This document shows, one piece after another, positions 7,839 through 15,430 of a stretch of DNA of 64,000 bases; position 1 is the stretch's first letter, and each line of letters opens with the position of its first letter. A program made the position numbers and the translations under genes. The notes under the pieces were generated by a model that saw only the letters and a program-made list of their open reading frames with translations, had not been told where the DNA came from and searched no databases. The DNA comes from Glutamicibacter halophytocola. GTDB taxonomy: Bacteria; Actinomycetota; Actinomycetes; Actinomycetales; Micrococcaceae. The stretch is from the NCBI RefSeq assembly GCF_001302565.1, contig NZ_CP012750.1, positions 558,001 to 622,000 on the forward strand, given 5' to 3'.

Positions 7839-9671
7839 ATGAGCACGAGCTCGGATCAGACCGTTATCGACGCAGCCGCCACTTCGCACAAGGCGTTGGC
7901 AAGCTGGGTTGAAGAAGTGGCCGCCCTGACGAAGCCGGATCGTGTTTATTGGGTAGACGGATCAGCTGAAGAAGCCGATCGACTGACCGCCGAGCTGGTC
8001 GAGGCCGGAACCCTGGTTAAGCTGACCGATCCAAATTTCCCTAACTCCTACGCTGGATTCTCGGATCCCAAGGACGTTGCGCGAGTAGAAGAGCGCACCT
8101 TCATCTGCTCCAAGAAGAAGGAAGACGCTGGCTTCACCAATAACTGGGAAGACCCGGAGAAGATGAAGTCCATGCTCAATGGCCTGTTTGACGGGTCGAT
8201 GCGCGGACGCACCATGTACGTTATTCCTTTTGTCATGGGGCCGCTGGATGCCGAAACTCCTGCCTACGGCGTAGAAATCACCGACTCCGCCTACGTCGTG
8301 GCTTCCATGCGCATCATGGCCAAGATCGGAACTGAAGTCCTGCGCAAGATGGAAGCGGAGAATGCCTTCTTCGTACCGGCTTTGCACTCGGTCGGCGCAC
8401 CATTGAAGCCAGGACAGGAAGACGTTGCGTGGCCATGCAACGAGAACAAGTGGATTGTGCACTTCCCGGAAGAGCGCTCCATCATGTCCTTCGGTTCGGG
8501 CTACGGCGGCAACGCGTTGCTGGGCAAGAAGTGCTACTCGTTGCGCATTGCCTCGGCCATGGCCCGCGATGAGGGCTGGCTTGCAGAGCACATGCTGATT
8601 CTGAAGCTGACCAGCCCGCAGAACAAGGCCTACCACATCGCGGCTGCCTTCCCATCGGCTTGCGGCAAGACCAACCTCGCTTTGCTGGACCCAACCATCG
8701 ATGGATGGAAGGCAGAGACCCTGGGCGATGACATCAACTGGATGCGCATCGGCAAGGACGGCGAACTGCGCGGCGTGAACCCGGAATACGGGCTGTTCGG
8801 CGTAGCGCCAGGCACCGGCTGGTCCACCAACCCGAACGCCATGCGCGCCATTGCCAAGGGCAACAACATTTTCACCAATGTGGCCCTCACCGACGAAGGC
8901 GGCGTGTGGTGGGAAGGCATGACCGACGAGATTCCAGCACACCTGACCGACTGGTTGGGCAATGACTGGACCCCGGAGTCCGGACGCCCGGCAGCGCACC
9001 CTAACTCGCGCTTCTGCACCCCGATCTCGCAGGTCGACATGCTCTCGGAGGACTACTACTCGCCAAACGGCGTGAAGATTGACGCGATCCTCTTCGGCGG
9101 CCGCCGCAAGACCACCATCCCATTGGTGACCGAAGCGCGCAGCTGGACCAACGGCATCTTCATGGGTTCCACCCTGTCCTCGGAAACCACCGCGGCAGCC
9201 GCAGGCGCCACCGGCGTGATCCGCCGCGATCCAATGGCCATGCTGCCATTCATCGGCTACAACGCAGGTGACTACCTGAACCACTGGGATAACATCTCGG
9301 CCAAGCTCAACCCTGAGCAGATGCCGAAGATCTTCCTGGTCAACTGGTTCCGCCGCACCGCCGATGGCGGCTTCGCATGGCCAGGTTTCGGCGACAACTC
9401 GCGTGTGCTCAAGTGGGCTATCGAGCGCATCGAAGGCACCGCCGATGCCAAGGAAACCATCATAGGCAACGTGCCAACCGGCGAGTCCATCGACCTGACC
9501 GGCTTGGAAGGCTTCACCCCGGCCGACGTCGAGGCTGCCGTAGCCGTGAACAAGGACGAATGGGCCACCGAGGTCGAGGGCATCGAAGAATGGTACGCAA
9601 ACTTCGGCGACGCGCTGCCAGCTTCGCTGCGGGCCGAGCTTGATGGCTTGAAGTCGCGCCTGAACGCCTAG
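7839..9671 (+). CDS. pckG: Phosphoenolpyruvate carboxykinase (GTP)
   Basis: A 610-aa cytosolic enzyme that converts oxaloacetate and GTP to phosphoenolpyruvate, CO2 and GDP, the entry step of gluconeogenesis. The kinase-1a/P-loop FPSACGKTN lies at residues 271-279 with the reactive cysteine at 275, and the length matches the GTP-dependent family rather than the shorter ATP family. The start is fixed by GGAGGGAA seven bases before the ATG. The gene stands alone, with its own terminator at 9698-9740. Confidence 0.96.
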   Translation: MSTSSDQTVIDAAATSHKALASWVEEVAALTKPDRVYWVDGSAEEADRLTAELVEAGTLVKLTDPNFPNSYAGFSDPKDVARVEERTFICSKKKEDAGFTNNWEDPEKMKSMLNGLFDGSMRGRTMYVIPFVMGPLDAETPAYGVEITDSAYVVASMRIMAKIGTEVLRKMEAENAFFVPALHSVGAPLKPGQEDVAWPCNENKWIVHFPEERSIMSFGSGYGGNALLGKKCYSLRIASAMARDEGWLAEHMLILKLTSPQNKAYHIAAAFPSACGKTNLALLDPTIDGWKAETLGDDINWMRIGKDGELRGVNPEYGLFGVAPGTGWSTNPNAMRAIAKGNNIFTNVALTDEGGVWWEGMTDEIPAHLTDWLGNDWTPESGRPAAHPNSRFCTPISQVDMLSEDYYSPNGVKIDAILFGGRRKTTIPLVTEARSWTNGIFMGSTLSSETTAAAAGATGVIRRDPMAMLPFIGYNAGDYLNHWDNISAKLNPEQMPKIFLVNWFRRTADGGFAWPGFGDNSRVLKWAIERIEGTADAKETIIGNVPTGESIDLTGLEGFTPADVEAAVAVNKDEWATEVEGIEEWYANFGDALPASLRAELDGLKSRLNA

Positions 9672-9697
9672 GCTGAAACGCTGGTCAATAAGGGATG

Positions 9698-9740
9698 AAA
9701 GGCTCCTTGCCTCTGGGATTCCAGAGGCGAGGAGCCTTTT
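9698..9740 (+). terminator. pckG terminator
   Basis: AAAGGCTCCT-GCCTCTGG paired with CCAGAGGC-AGGAGCCTTTT, one mispair, ending in TTTT. Confidence 0.9.
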
Positions 9741-9848
9741 GCCTGCGCAAAAAGCAACCGTGGCGCGCAATTGTCACAATCCGGGCACAGTTTTCCCACA
9801 CCGAGCCAAAGTGGGTGCAAAATCAACTAACTGTGAAAAGATAACCCT

Positions 9849-10376
9849 ATGGTTTTGGCACGTTTGATTCTTGGGCTGCTGTGCTTGTCGCCGATGACTG
9901 GCTATGAGCTCAAAAAGCACTTTGACTCCTCTATTAACCACTTCTGGAATGCGGACAAGGCACAGATTTATCGCACCTTGGCTCAGCTGGTTGATAAGGG
10001 CTATGCCACCGTGCGCACCGTAGCGCAAAGCAATTACCCTGACCGCCAAGAACACCACATCACCGACGCGGGACGCGAAGTCCTCACCGGGTGGCTGTCG
10101 GCAGGAGCCGTGCAATCTCCAGAACGTGATCCCTTCATGGGGCAGGTGTTCTTCGCCGCCGAATTGGAGCGCGAAGACATCGAAGCATTGCTGGTGCAGC
10201 GTCGCGAAGCTACCCAGTTCATCCTCGATGACTACCTCTCCCAGCGCGAAGGCATCGATATGCGCGCGGCCGCCGACCGGCGAAGCTTCTTGATGGCCGC
10301 CACCCTTGACCATGCGATCCGACAACAAGCCGCCGAGCTGGAATGGCTCGACGCGGTATTGGAGTACCTGCCATGA
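9849..10376 (+). CDS. PadR-family transcriptional regulator
   Basis: A 175-aa protein with the PadR winged helix: ILGLLCLSPMTGYELKKHFD at the N-terminus, then QIYRTLAQLVDKGYA and the wing HHITDAGREVL, followed by an alpha-helical C-terminal domain (about residues 90-175) used for dimerisation. PadR proteins usually repress a neighbouring gene in response to a small molecule. Its stop overlaps the start of the next gene (ATGA at 10373-10376), so the hydrolase is translationally coupled to it. The ligand is unknown. Confidence 0.88.
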   Translation: MVLARLILGLLCLSPMTGYELKKHFDSSINHFWNADKAQIYRTLAQLVDKGYATVRTVAQSNYPDRQEHHITDAGREVLTGWLSAGAVQSPERDPFMGQVFFAAELEREDIEALLVQRREATQFILDDYLSQREGIDMRAAADRRSFLMAATLDHAIRQQAAELEWLDAVLEYLP

Positions 10377-11425
10377 CTTCCGCCAAAGATTCCGGGCCCA
10401 AGCCAGCTCAAGGCACAGCGCGTGACGCCACCGACTACCCCGAGGTCCACCCGGGGCGGGCGGCAGAGGGCCAGCGCCAGGTGCCAACCCTGGTCTTCTT
10501 GCACGGAGGCAACGTCGGCAACTGGAGCTGGGACCCCCAGGTCCTGGCCTTCGGCGACTTCAACATCCTCACCCTGCACCTGCCGGCCTTCGGAGCCCGC
10601 TTCGAGGAAACCTGGGAGGGCTTGGAATCGGCCGCCGACGATGTAGCAGCGCTGATCGCCGACGAAGTCTCCGAAGGCGGCGTGCACCTGGTTGGCATTT
10701 CACTCGGTGGGGTCATTGCCCTGCACGTGGCTGCACGGCATCCCGAACTGGTGGACTCGGTGCTGATCACCGGTGCTCCGGTGACCGGGGCCAGCGCCAC
10801 AGCCCGCGCCTTCCACCGGATGCAGCTGAAGCTGATCGGCAGCGAATGGTACTGGCGTTTCCAAGCCGGGGCCTACGGCATGGTTGACGACGAGCGCGAG
10901 CTGTTCACCGAACACGGGGTCAAGCTGAAGCCCGAAAATATGCGTGCCATCATGAACGACCTGGATCCTGGCGGGCTGCCTGGGAACCTCGAAGCCTATC
11001 AAGGGCCGGTGCTTGCGCTGGTGGGCGCCAAAGAGCCGAAAATCGTGCAGAAGTCGTTCGCGGCATTGCGCGAGAAGCTTCCGCAGGCGATCACCCGAGT
11101 GGTTCCGGGAATGCATCACCAGTGGAATATCGAGAATCCGATCCTCTTCAACTCGGTGCTGCGCAAGTGGATTGCCGATGGCGGCCTGCACCAGATCCTC
11201 GTTGACCCGCAGGCGGTGAAACCGGCACGCGGCGCCAAGCCGGCGCCAGCGGAACAGCCGGCTGAAGCACCGGCAGATCAAAGCCGGGCAGCCGCGGAAT
11301 CGATGGGGGCGGCAGAAGAAGCCGGGCAGAAGAAGCCGGGCAGGTTCACCGCGAAACTCGATTTCAAGAAGAAGGAGCCGCAGCAAGGCGATCGCCGGGA
11401 AGATCCTGCGGATACCGAAAAGTAG
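10373..11425 (+). CDS. Alpha/beta hydrolase with Ala/Pro/Lys-rich tail
   Basis: A 350-aa protein. After a short polar N-terminus come LVFLHGGNVGNWSWDPQ (oxyanion region), the nucleophile elbow GISLGG, and a late His in GMHHQW, which fits a Ser-Asp-His hydrolase of the MhpC/lysophospholipase type. Roughly the last 80 residues are Ala, Pro, Glu and Lys rich and look disordered, an unusual addition to the fold. No signal peptide is seen. Substrate unknown; coupling to PadR suggests induced expression. Confidence 0.8.
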   Translation: MTSAKDSGPKPAQGTARDATDYPEVHPGRAAEGQRQVPTLVFLHGGNVGNWSWDPQVLAFGDFNILTLHLPAFGARFEETWEGLESAADDVAALIADEVSEGGVHLVGISLGGVIALHVAARHPELVDSVLITGAPVTGASATARAFHRMQLKLIGSEWYWRFQAGAYGMVDDERELFTEHGVKLKPENMRAIMNDLDPGGLPGNLEAYQGPVLALVGAKEPKIVQKSFAALREKLPQAITRVVPGMHHQWNIENPILFNSVLRKWIADGGLHQILVDPQAVKPARGAKPAPAEQPAEAPADQSRAAAESMGAAEEAGQKKPGRFTAKLDFKKKEPQQGDRREDPADTEK

Positions 11426-11433
11426 CGGCACAA

Positions 11434-11474
11434 GGCGCTGCCGGCGAATTCTGCCTGAATCCGCCGGCAGCGCC
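11434..11474. terminator. Hairpin between convergent genes
   Basis: GGCGCTGCCGGCG and CGCCGGCAGCGCC, perfect 13-bp arms, between the hydrolase (+) and hmp (-). No T-run is evident; a bidirectional stop signal is likely from position. Confidence 0.6.
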
Positions 11475-11491
11475 GAAGTGCACCCTTGATA

Positions 11492-12667
11492 TCAGGCGGC
11501 GAGCCACACGTCGGGACCGAAGACCTCATAGTGGATGCGCTCGGCTGGAATACCGGCTTCCAGCGCCTGGGTGCGCACGGCGTTCATGAATGGCAGGGGA
11601 CCGCAAAGGTAGACCTGGGCATCCTCGGACAGCGCCGCGGCGAGGTGCATATAGCCGGATTGGGCGTTCAGCCCCTCGGGCAATTCCCCGCGTTCGAACC
11701 AGGTGCTGAGGGTGGCTCCTGGCAGCTTGCCGATGGATTCAAGCATCTGCTCGCGCAATGGCCACGTGGTGATTTCCTGGTCTGCGTGCAGCACGGTGAT
11801 CTTGCGGGTGGAGCTGTGGGCAGCCAAGGTCTGCAATGCGGCGGCGCTAGGAGTGCAGCCGATGCCGGCGGTGGCGATCACCAGGGGCGAGCCCTCGTTG
11901 TCGATGACCAGGTCGCCATAGGGGTTCGATAGCTCAATCACGCCGCCGATCTCCAGGTTGTTGTGGATTACCGGGGAGAACTCGCCGTTCACATCCAGCT
12001 TCACGGTGATGGTGCGGCGGCGGGCATGCTCGACATCGTTGCTCAGGGTGTACTGGCGAACCTGGCGCAGACCGTCGGCCATCGGCATGCGCACCGAAAC
12101 GAACTGGCCCGGCTTGGCCACGGTGACTGGAGTGCCGTCAGCCGGTTCAAAACTGAGGATTACCGAATCAACGCCGGTTTCAGCGCGCTCGACGAGCTTC
12201 CACGGGGCGTAGATCCCGGCATTGGCCTGCTGCGCGTACAGGCCCTTCTCGATCTTGATCAGCGCGTGGGCCATCAGCCAGTAGACCTCTGTCCATGCGT
12301 CGGCGATCTCCGGGGTCAGCGCGTCGCCCAGGTCTTCGGCAATGGCATCAAACAGGTGCTTGTAGACGATGGGGTATTGTTCCTCGGCGACCCCAAGGGA
12401 GGTGTGCTTGTGGGCTACGCGGGCGAGCATCGTTTCAGGAGCCGTGCCAGGGTGCTTGACCAGATAGGTGGCAAAAACTGCGATCGACCCGGCCAAGGCC
12501 TGCTGCTGGGTGCCGTTCTTCTGGTTCGAGCGGGAGAAGATTCCGTCGAGCAGTTCCGGGTGGGCTGCGAACAGGCGGTTGTAGAAGTTCGGGGTAATGC
12601 TGGAGATGCGCTCTGCGATGATCGGCAAAGTGGCCTCAATGAAAGGGAAGGACTTGGGGGACAGCAT
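11492..12667 (-). CDS. hmp: Flavohemoglobin (NO dioxygenase)
   Basis: A 391-aa three-domain protein: globin (about 1-140) with proximal His88 in the KHTS motif, FAD domain with RQYTLS, and NAD domain with GIGCTPSAAAL. It oxidises nitric oxide to nitrate using O2 and NAD(P)H in the cytoplasm. The start at 12667 follows AAGGAG at six bases; the longer reading to 12724 lacks one. nsrR lies just upstream on the same strand. Confidence 0.94.
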   Translation of the reverse strand: MLSPKSFPFIEATLPIIAERISSITPNFYNRLFAAHPELLDGIFSRSNQKNGTQQQALAGSIAVFATYLVKHPGTAPETMLARVAHKHTSLGVAEEQYPIVYKHLFDAIAEDLGDALTPEIADAWTEVYWLMAHALIKIEKGLYAQQANAGIYAPWKLVERAETGVDSVILSFEPADGTPVTVAKPGQFVSVRMPMADGLRQVRQYTLSNDVEHARRRTITVKLDVNGEFSPVIHNNLEIGGVIELSNPYGDLVIDNEGSPLVIATAGIGCTPSAAALQTLAAHSSTRKITVLHADQEITTWPLREQMLESIGKLPGATLSTWFERGELPEGLNAQSGYMHLAAALSEDAQVYLCGPLPFMNAVRTQALEAGIPAERIHYEVFGPDVWLAA

Positions 12668-12695
12668 CGGGTCTCCTTGGGAGTAGGAATAACTC

Positions 12696-12726
12696 GCATA
12701 TGAAATGCAAGATTTATGATTCATTT
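12696..12726 (-). promoter_or_regulatory. Possible NsrR-binding region before hmp
   Basis: The 143-bp nsrR-hmp gap contains AT-rich half-sites GCATATGAAATGC (12696-12708) and AAATG...CATTT (12703-12707 with 12722-12726). NsrR boxes are AT-rich inverted repeats built on ATGC/ATTT-like halves, so this is a candidate operator only. Confidence 0.35.
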
Positions 12727-12810
12727 CTACGCCTCGTAGAAGAAGATTGCAAATTCATCGGCGGGCCACCCGCGAAGAGCAAGCGAAATCACTTCAGCGG
12801 CGAGGAGAAG

Positions 12811-13269
12811 CTAGGAAAAATCGCGCACCATCGGGAACGGAAGCGACGTGATCGGCGACGCGGATGATCCAGGGCAGATGTCCTGGATGGTCAAGGGATC
12901 CAAGGAAGCGTAGAAAGCTTCACGAGCCTGGCGGAAGACAGCCCGCAATCGGCAATTGCCCGACAGCGGGCAAGCCGTTTGGGCGTCATGTTCGGAGCAA
13001 TCGACGATATCGGTGCGCTTGTCCAATTGGCGCAACAGCCCGCCGAGCGAGGTGTGCAACGCGTTATCGCCCAAGGCCGCGCCGCCGTTGCGGCCGCGAG
13101 TGACCTGCAAAATTCCCAGCGTGCGCAATTCCAGCACGGCCTTGGCGACGTGGTTATAGGGGACTCCAACCGAATCGGAGATCTCGCGGCTGGTCAGCTG
13201 CCCGGTGCCGGGTGTTGCCAGAACCATGATGGTTCGCAGGCACACATCGGTGAAGGCGCTGAGTTTCAT
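12811..13269 (-). CDS. nsrR: NsrR, Rrf2-family NO-sensing repressor
   Basis: A 152-aa Rrf2 protein. The winged helix spans about residues 1-65 (LTSREISDSVGVPYNHVAKA is the recognition region). Three cysteines in DCSEHDAQTACPLSGNC fit the [Fe-S] cluster site of NsrR/IscR-like sensors. Nitrosylation of the cluster releases DNA in studied NsrR proteins; the adjacent hmp is the classic target. ATG 13269 sits 7 nt from a TAAAGT box, so the mRNA may be leaderless. The spacing of the cysteines (C-X8-C-X5-C) is a little wider than in Streptomyces NsrR. Confidence 0.85.
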   Translation of the reverse strand: MKLSAFTDVCLRTIMVLATPGTGQLTSREISDSVGVPYNHVAKAVLELRTLGILQVTRGRNGGAALGDNALHTSLGGLLRQLDKRTDIVDCSEHDAQTACPLSGNCRLRAVFRQAREAFYASLDPLTIQDICPGSSASPITSLPFPMVRDFS

Positions 13270-13276
13270 GCTTATT

Positions 13277-13282
13277 ACTTTA
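13277..13282 (-). promoter_or_regulatory. -10 box of nsrR (leaderless type)
   Basis: TAAAGT on the minus strand, 7 nt from the ATG. Confidence 0.5.
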
Positions 13283-13295
13283 CGCGGGGAAAGCA

Positions 13296-13332
13296 TTTTG
13301 GGGTCAGCATAGTGACCATGCTGACCCCAAAA
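13296..13332 (-). terminator. 15-bp perfect inverted repeat before nsrR
   Basis: TTTTGGGGTCAGCAT and its exact complement are separated by 7 nt. It sits after the stop of the 156-aa gene and just upstream of the nsrR promoter, so it is read as a terminator; lack of a U-tract leaves a protein-binding role open. Confidence 0.6.
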
Positions 13333-13346
13333 CTGCAAGGCCGGTT

Positions 13347-13817
13347 CTAGAGCGCGTTGGCCCAGACAGCCTCCGCGGATTCTGCAGCAGGCTCGTCGAA
13401 GAGCCACTCGCCGCCTGGTTCTGCCGGCATGGTGTACGGCTGGACGATCGCCAGGGCCGCGCCCACGCGGTGCTCGGCCACCACGTGGATGGCGTCGCGA
13501 TCGTTTTCCTGGAGCAGCACGTCCGAGGCGATGGCGATGGACTCGAAGTGGGTGCCCTGCTGATTCAGGACCTGGACCAGCTCGGAGGCCATGGCTTCGG
13601 TGTCGATATCGGCGTCCGGATCCTCGGGATCGTCCGTTGGCGGGACGGCGATCAGGCGCAGCTCAGGCTCGTCTTCGCCTTCCTTCGGCTCCAGGGCGAT
13701 GGCGAAGGGGAGGAACACGCCCTGCTCTTCAAGCTGTTCGCGAGCCACGCCCAGCGCGGTGCCCAGAACCTTGTTCAGCGCGTCCTTGACGCCCTCATCC
13801 AATGATTCGAGATTCAT
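13347..13817 (-). CDS. Uncharacterised acidic actinobacterial protein
   Basis: A 156-aa soluble protein with no motif I recognise. It starts MNLESLDEGVKDALNKVLG, is rich in Asp and Glu in the middle (DDPEDPDADIDTEA), and has alternating hydrophobic stretches (LRLIAVPP, VGAALAIVQPYTM) that suggest an alpha/beta fold. It lies 12 bp after the phosphomannomutase gene on the same strand, so the two probably form an operon. No function is proposed. Confidence 0.75.
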   Translation of the reverse strand: MNLESLDEGVKDALNKVLGTALGVAREQLEEQGVFLPFAIALEPKEGEDEPELRLIAVPPTDDPEDPDADIDTEAMASELVQVLNQQGTHFESIAIASDVLLQENDRDAIHVVAEHRVGAALAIVQPYTMPAEPGGEWLFDEPAAESAEAVWANAL

Positions 13818-13829
13818 GTCTTCCCTTTG

Positions 13830-15254
13830 CTAGTTGGTGGCGTTTTCTCCGCGCACGATCGCCAATACGGCATCGCGCACAGGCTCGATGATTTCTGCGG
13901 TGCGGCCCTCGCCGTTGAAGCGAAGGTATGGTTCGGTGTTGGACGGGCGCAGGTTGATCCACCAGCTGCCGTCGGCAGCAGAAATGGTCGTGCCATCCAT
14001 GGTCATCACATCCACCGGCTGTCCGTCAAAGTGCGCGAGCACCGAAGCGGTGGCGGCCTCCTTGTCCTCAACCTGCGAATTGATCTCGCCGGTGGCAACA
14101 TAGGGCTCATACTCGGCGCCCAGTTCGGAGAGCGGAAGGTCCTGCCCGCCCAGCGCCGCCAAAACATGCATGGCAGCAAGCATGCCGGTGTCGGCATTGT
14201 AGAAATCGCGGAAGTAGTAGTGGGCGGAGTGCTCGCCACCGAAAACCGCGCCCTGGGTCGCCATCTCGGCCTTGATGAAGGAGTGGCCCACGCGGGTCAT
14301 CACCGGGGTGCCGCCAGACTTGGCGACAAATTCAGGAACAGCCTTGGAAGTGATCAGGTTGTGGATGATCACCGGGTTCGCTTCGCCGGCGGCCTGCACA
14401 CGAGCGATTTCGCGGACCGCAACCAGTGCGGTGATCGCCGATGGGGAGAGCGGCAGGCCGCGCTCATCGATCACGAAGCAGCGGTCGGCATCCCCGTCGA
14501 AGGCCAGTCCCAGATCGGCGGAGTGCTCCAGCACCGCGGCTTGAAGATCCTTGAGGTTTTCCGGTTCCAGCGGGTTGGCCGGGTGATTGGGGAAGGTGCC
14601 ATCGAGCTCGAAGTACAGCGGGATGATTTCCAAAGGCAGCGCCGCAAGCACGGTATCGCCGAGGACCGCAGGGGTGGTCATGCCGCCCATGCCGTTGCCA
14701 GCATCCACCACCATCTTCAATGGGCGGATGGCCGAGAGATCAACCAGTTCGCGCAGGTAGGCGGCGTAGTCTGCCAGGACATCGCGCTCGGAGATGGTTC
14801 CTTGCGGGGCATCGCCGGAGACCGGCAGGCCCTCGTCCAGGTACTGCTGCGCGAGGTCGCGGATGTCGAAGAGGCCGGTGGCCGAGGAGATCGGACGAGC
14901 GCCAGCCTTGGACATCTTGATGCCGTTGTACTGGGCAGGGTTGTGGCTGGCGGTGAAAACGACGCCGGCTGCATCCAGCTTGCCGGAAGCGAAGTACAGC
15001 TCGTCAGTGGAAATCAATCCGAGCATGATGACGTTGGCGCCCCGGTAGGTGGCACCGCGGGCAAAGGCCTGGGAAAATTCTGCCGAGGACGGGCGCATGT
15101 CGCCACCGACCAATACGTCCTTGCCGGCCAGGGACAAGACATCGACAAAGGCAGCGCCGATAGCTTCGATCGCTTCGGCATTCAGGCTCTCGCCGACTAC
15201 GCCGCGAACGTCGTAGGCCTTAAAGCTCTGATTAAGATCAATTTCTTCACTCAC
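13830..15254 (-). CDS. manB: Phosphomannomutase/phosphoglucomutase
   Basis: A 474-aa alpha-D-phosphohexomutase. The phosphoserine loop is TASHNP, the metal loop FDGDADRCF, and the C-terminal phosphate-binding loop RPSNTEPYLR, in the usual four-domain order. It interconverts mannose-1-/glucose-1-phosphate and the 6-phosphates, feeding nucleotide-sugar and cell-envelope synthesis. The GTG start at 15254 lies 7 nt from TAGGCT, indicating a leaderless transcript. The 156-aa gene follows directly. Confidence 0.92.
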   Translation of the reverse strand: MSEEIDLNQSFKAYDVRGVVGESLNAEAIEAIGAAFVDVLSLAGKDVLVGGDMRPSSAEFSQAFARGATYRGANVIMLGLISTDELYFASGKLDAAGVVFTASHNPAQYNGIKMSKAGARPISSATGLFDIRDLAQQYLDEGLPVSGDAPQGTISERDVLADYAAYLRELVDLSAIRPLKMVVDAGNGMGGMTTPAVLGDTVLAALPLEIIPLYFELDGTFPNHPANPLEPENLKDLQAAVLEHSADLGLAFDGDADRCFVIDERGLPLSPSAITALVAVREIARVQAAGEANPVIIHNLITSKAVPEFVAKSGGTPVMTRVGHSFIKAEMATQGAVFGGEHSAHYYFRDFYNADTGMLAAMHVLAALGGQDLPLSELGAEYEPYVATGEINSQVEDKEAATASVLAHFDGQPVDVMTMDGTTISAADGSWWINLRPSNTEPYLRFNGEGRTAEIIEPVRDAVLAIVRGENATN

Positions 15255-15261
15255 ACCTTTC

Positions 15262-15267
15262 AGCCTA
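15262..15267 (-). promoter_or_regulatory. -10 box of manB (leaderless type)
   Basis: TAGGCT on the minus strand, 7 nt from the GTG start. Confidence 0.55.
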
Positions 15268-15430
15268 CCGGTTTGACTGATTCAAATCATCGAGAATGGC
15301 GCTATTGTGCATGGGAAATGCCTAACACTTCCGCTAAATAAAGGTTCCCGTCACCCTCTGTTTCCCGCTTCTTGCACAAATCGTCCCGCCCCGGAACTAA
15401 AACAGGGGAGGAAACTGAAATACTTGAGCC

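Noticed and set aside
7962..9770. 602-codon minus-strand open frame over pckG
   Set aside because: It is the mirror of a confirmed GTP-PEPCK gene in a GC-rich genome; it has no domain pattern and the sense strand carries all motifs.
13827..15341. 504-codon plus-strand frame over manB
   Set aside because: Antisense shadow; the minus-strand frame has the full phosphohexomutase motifs.
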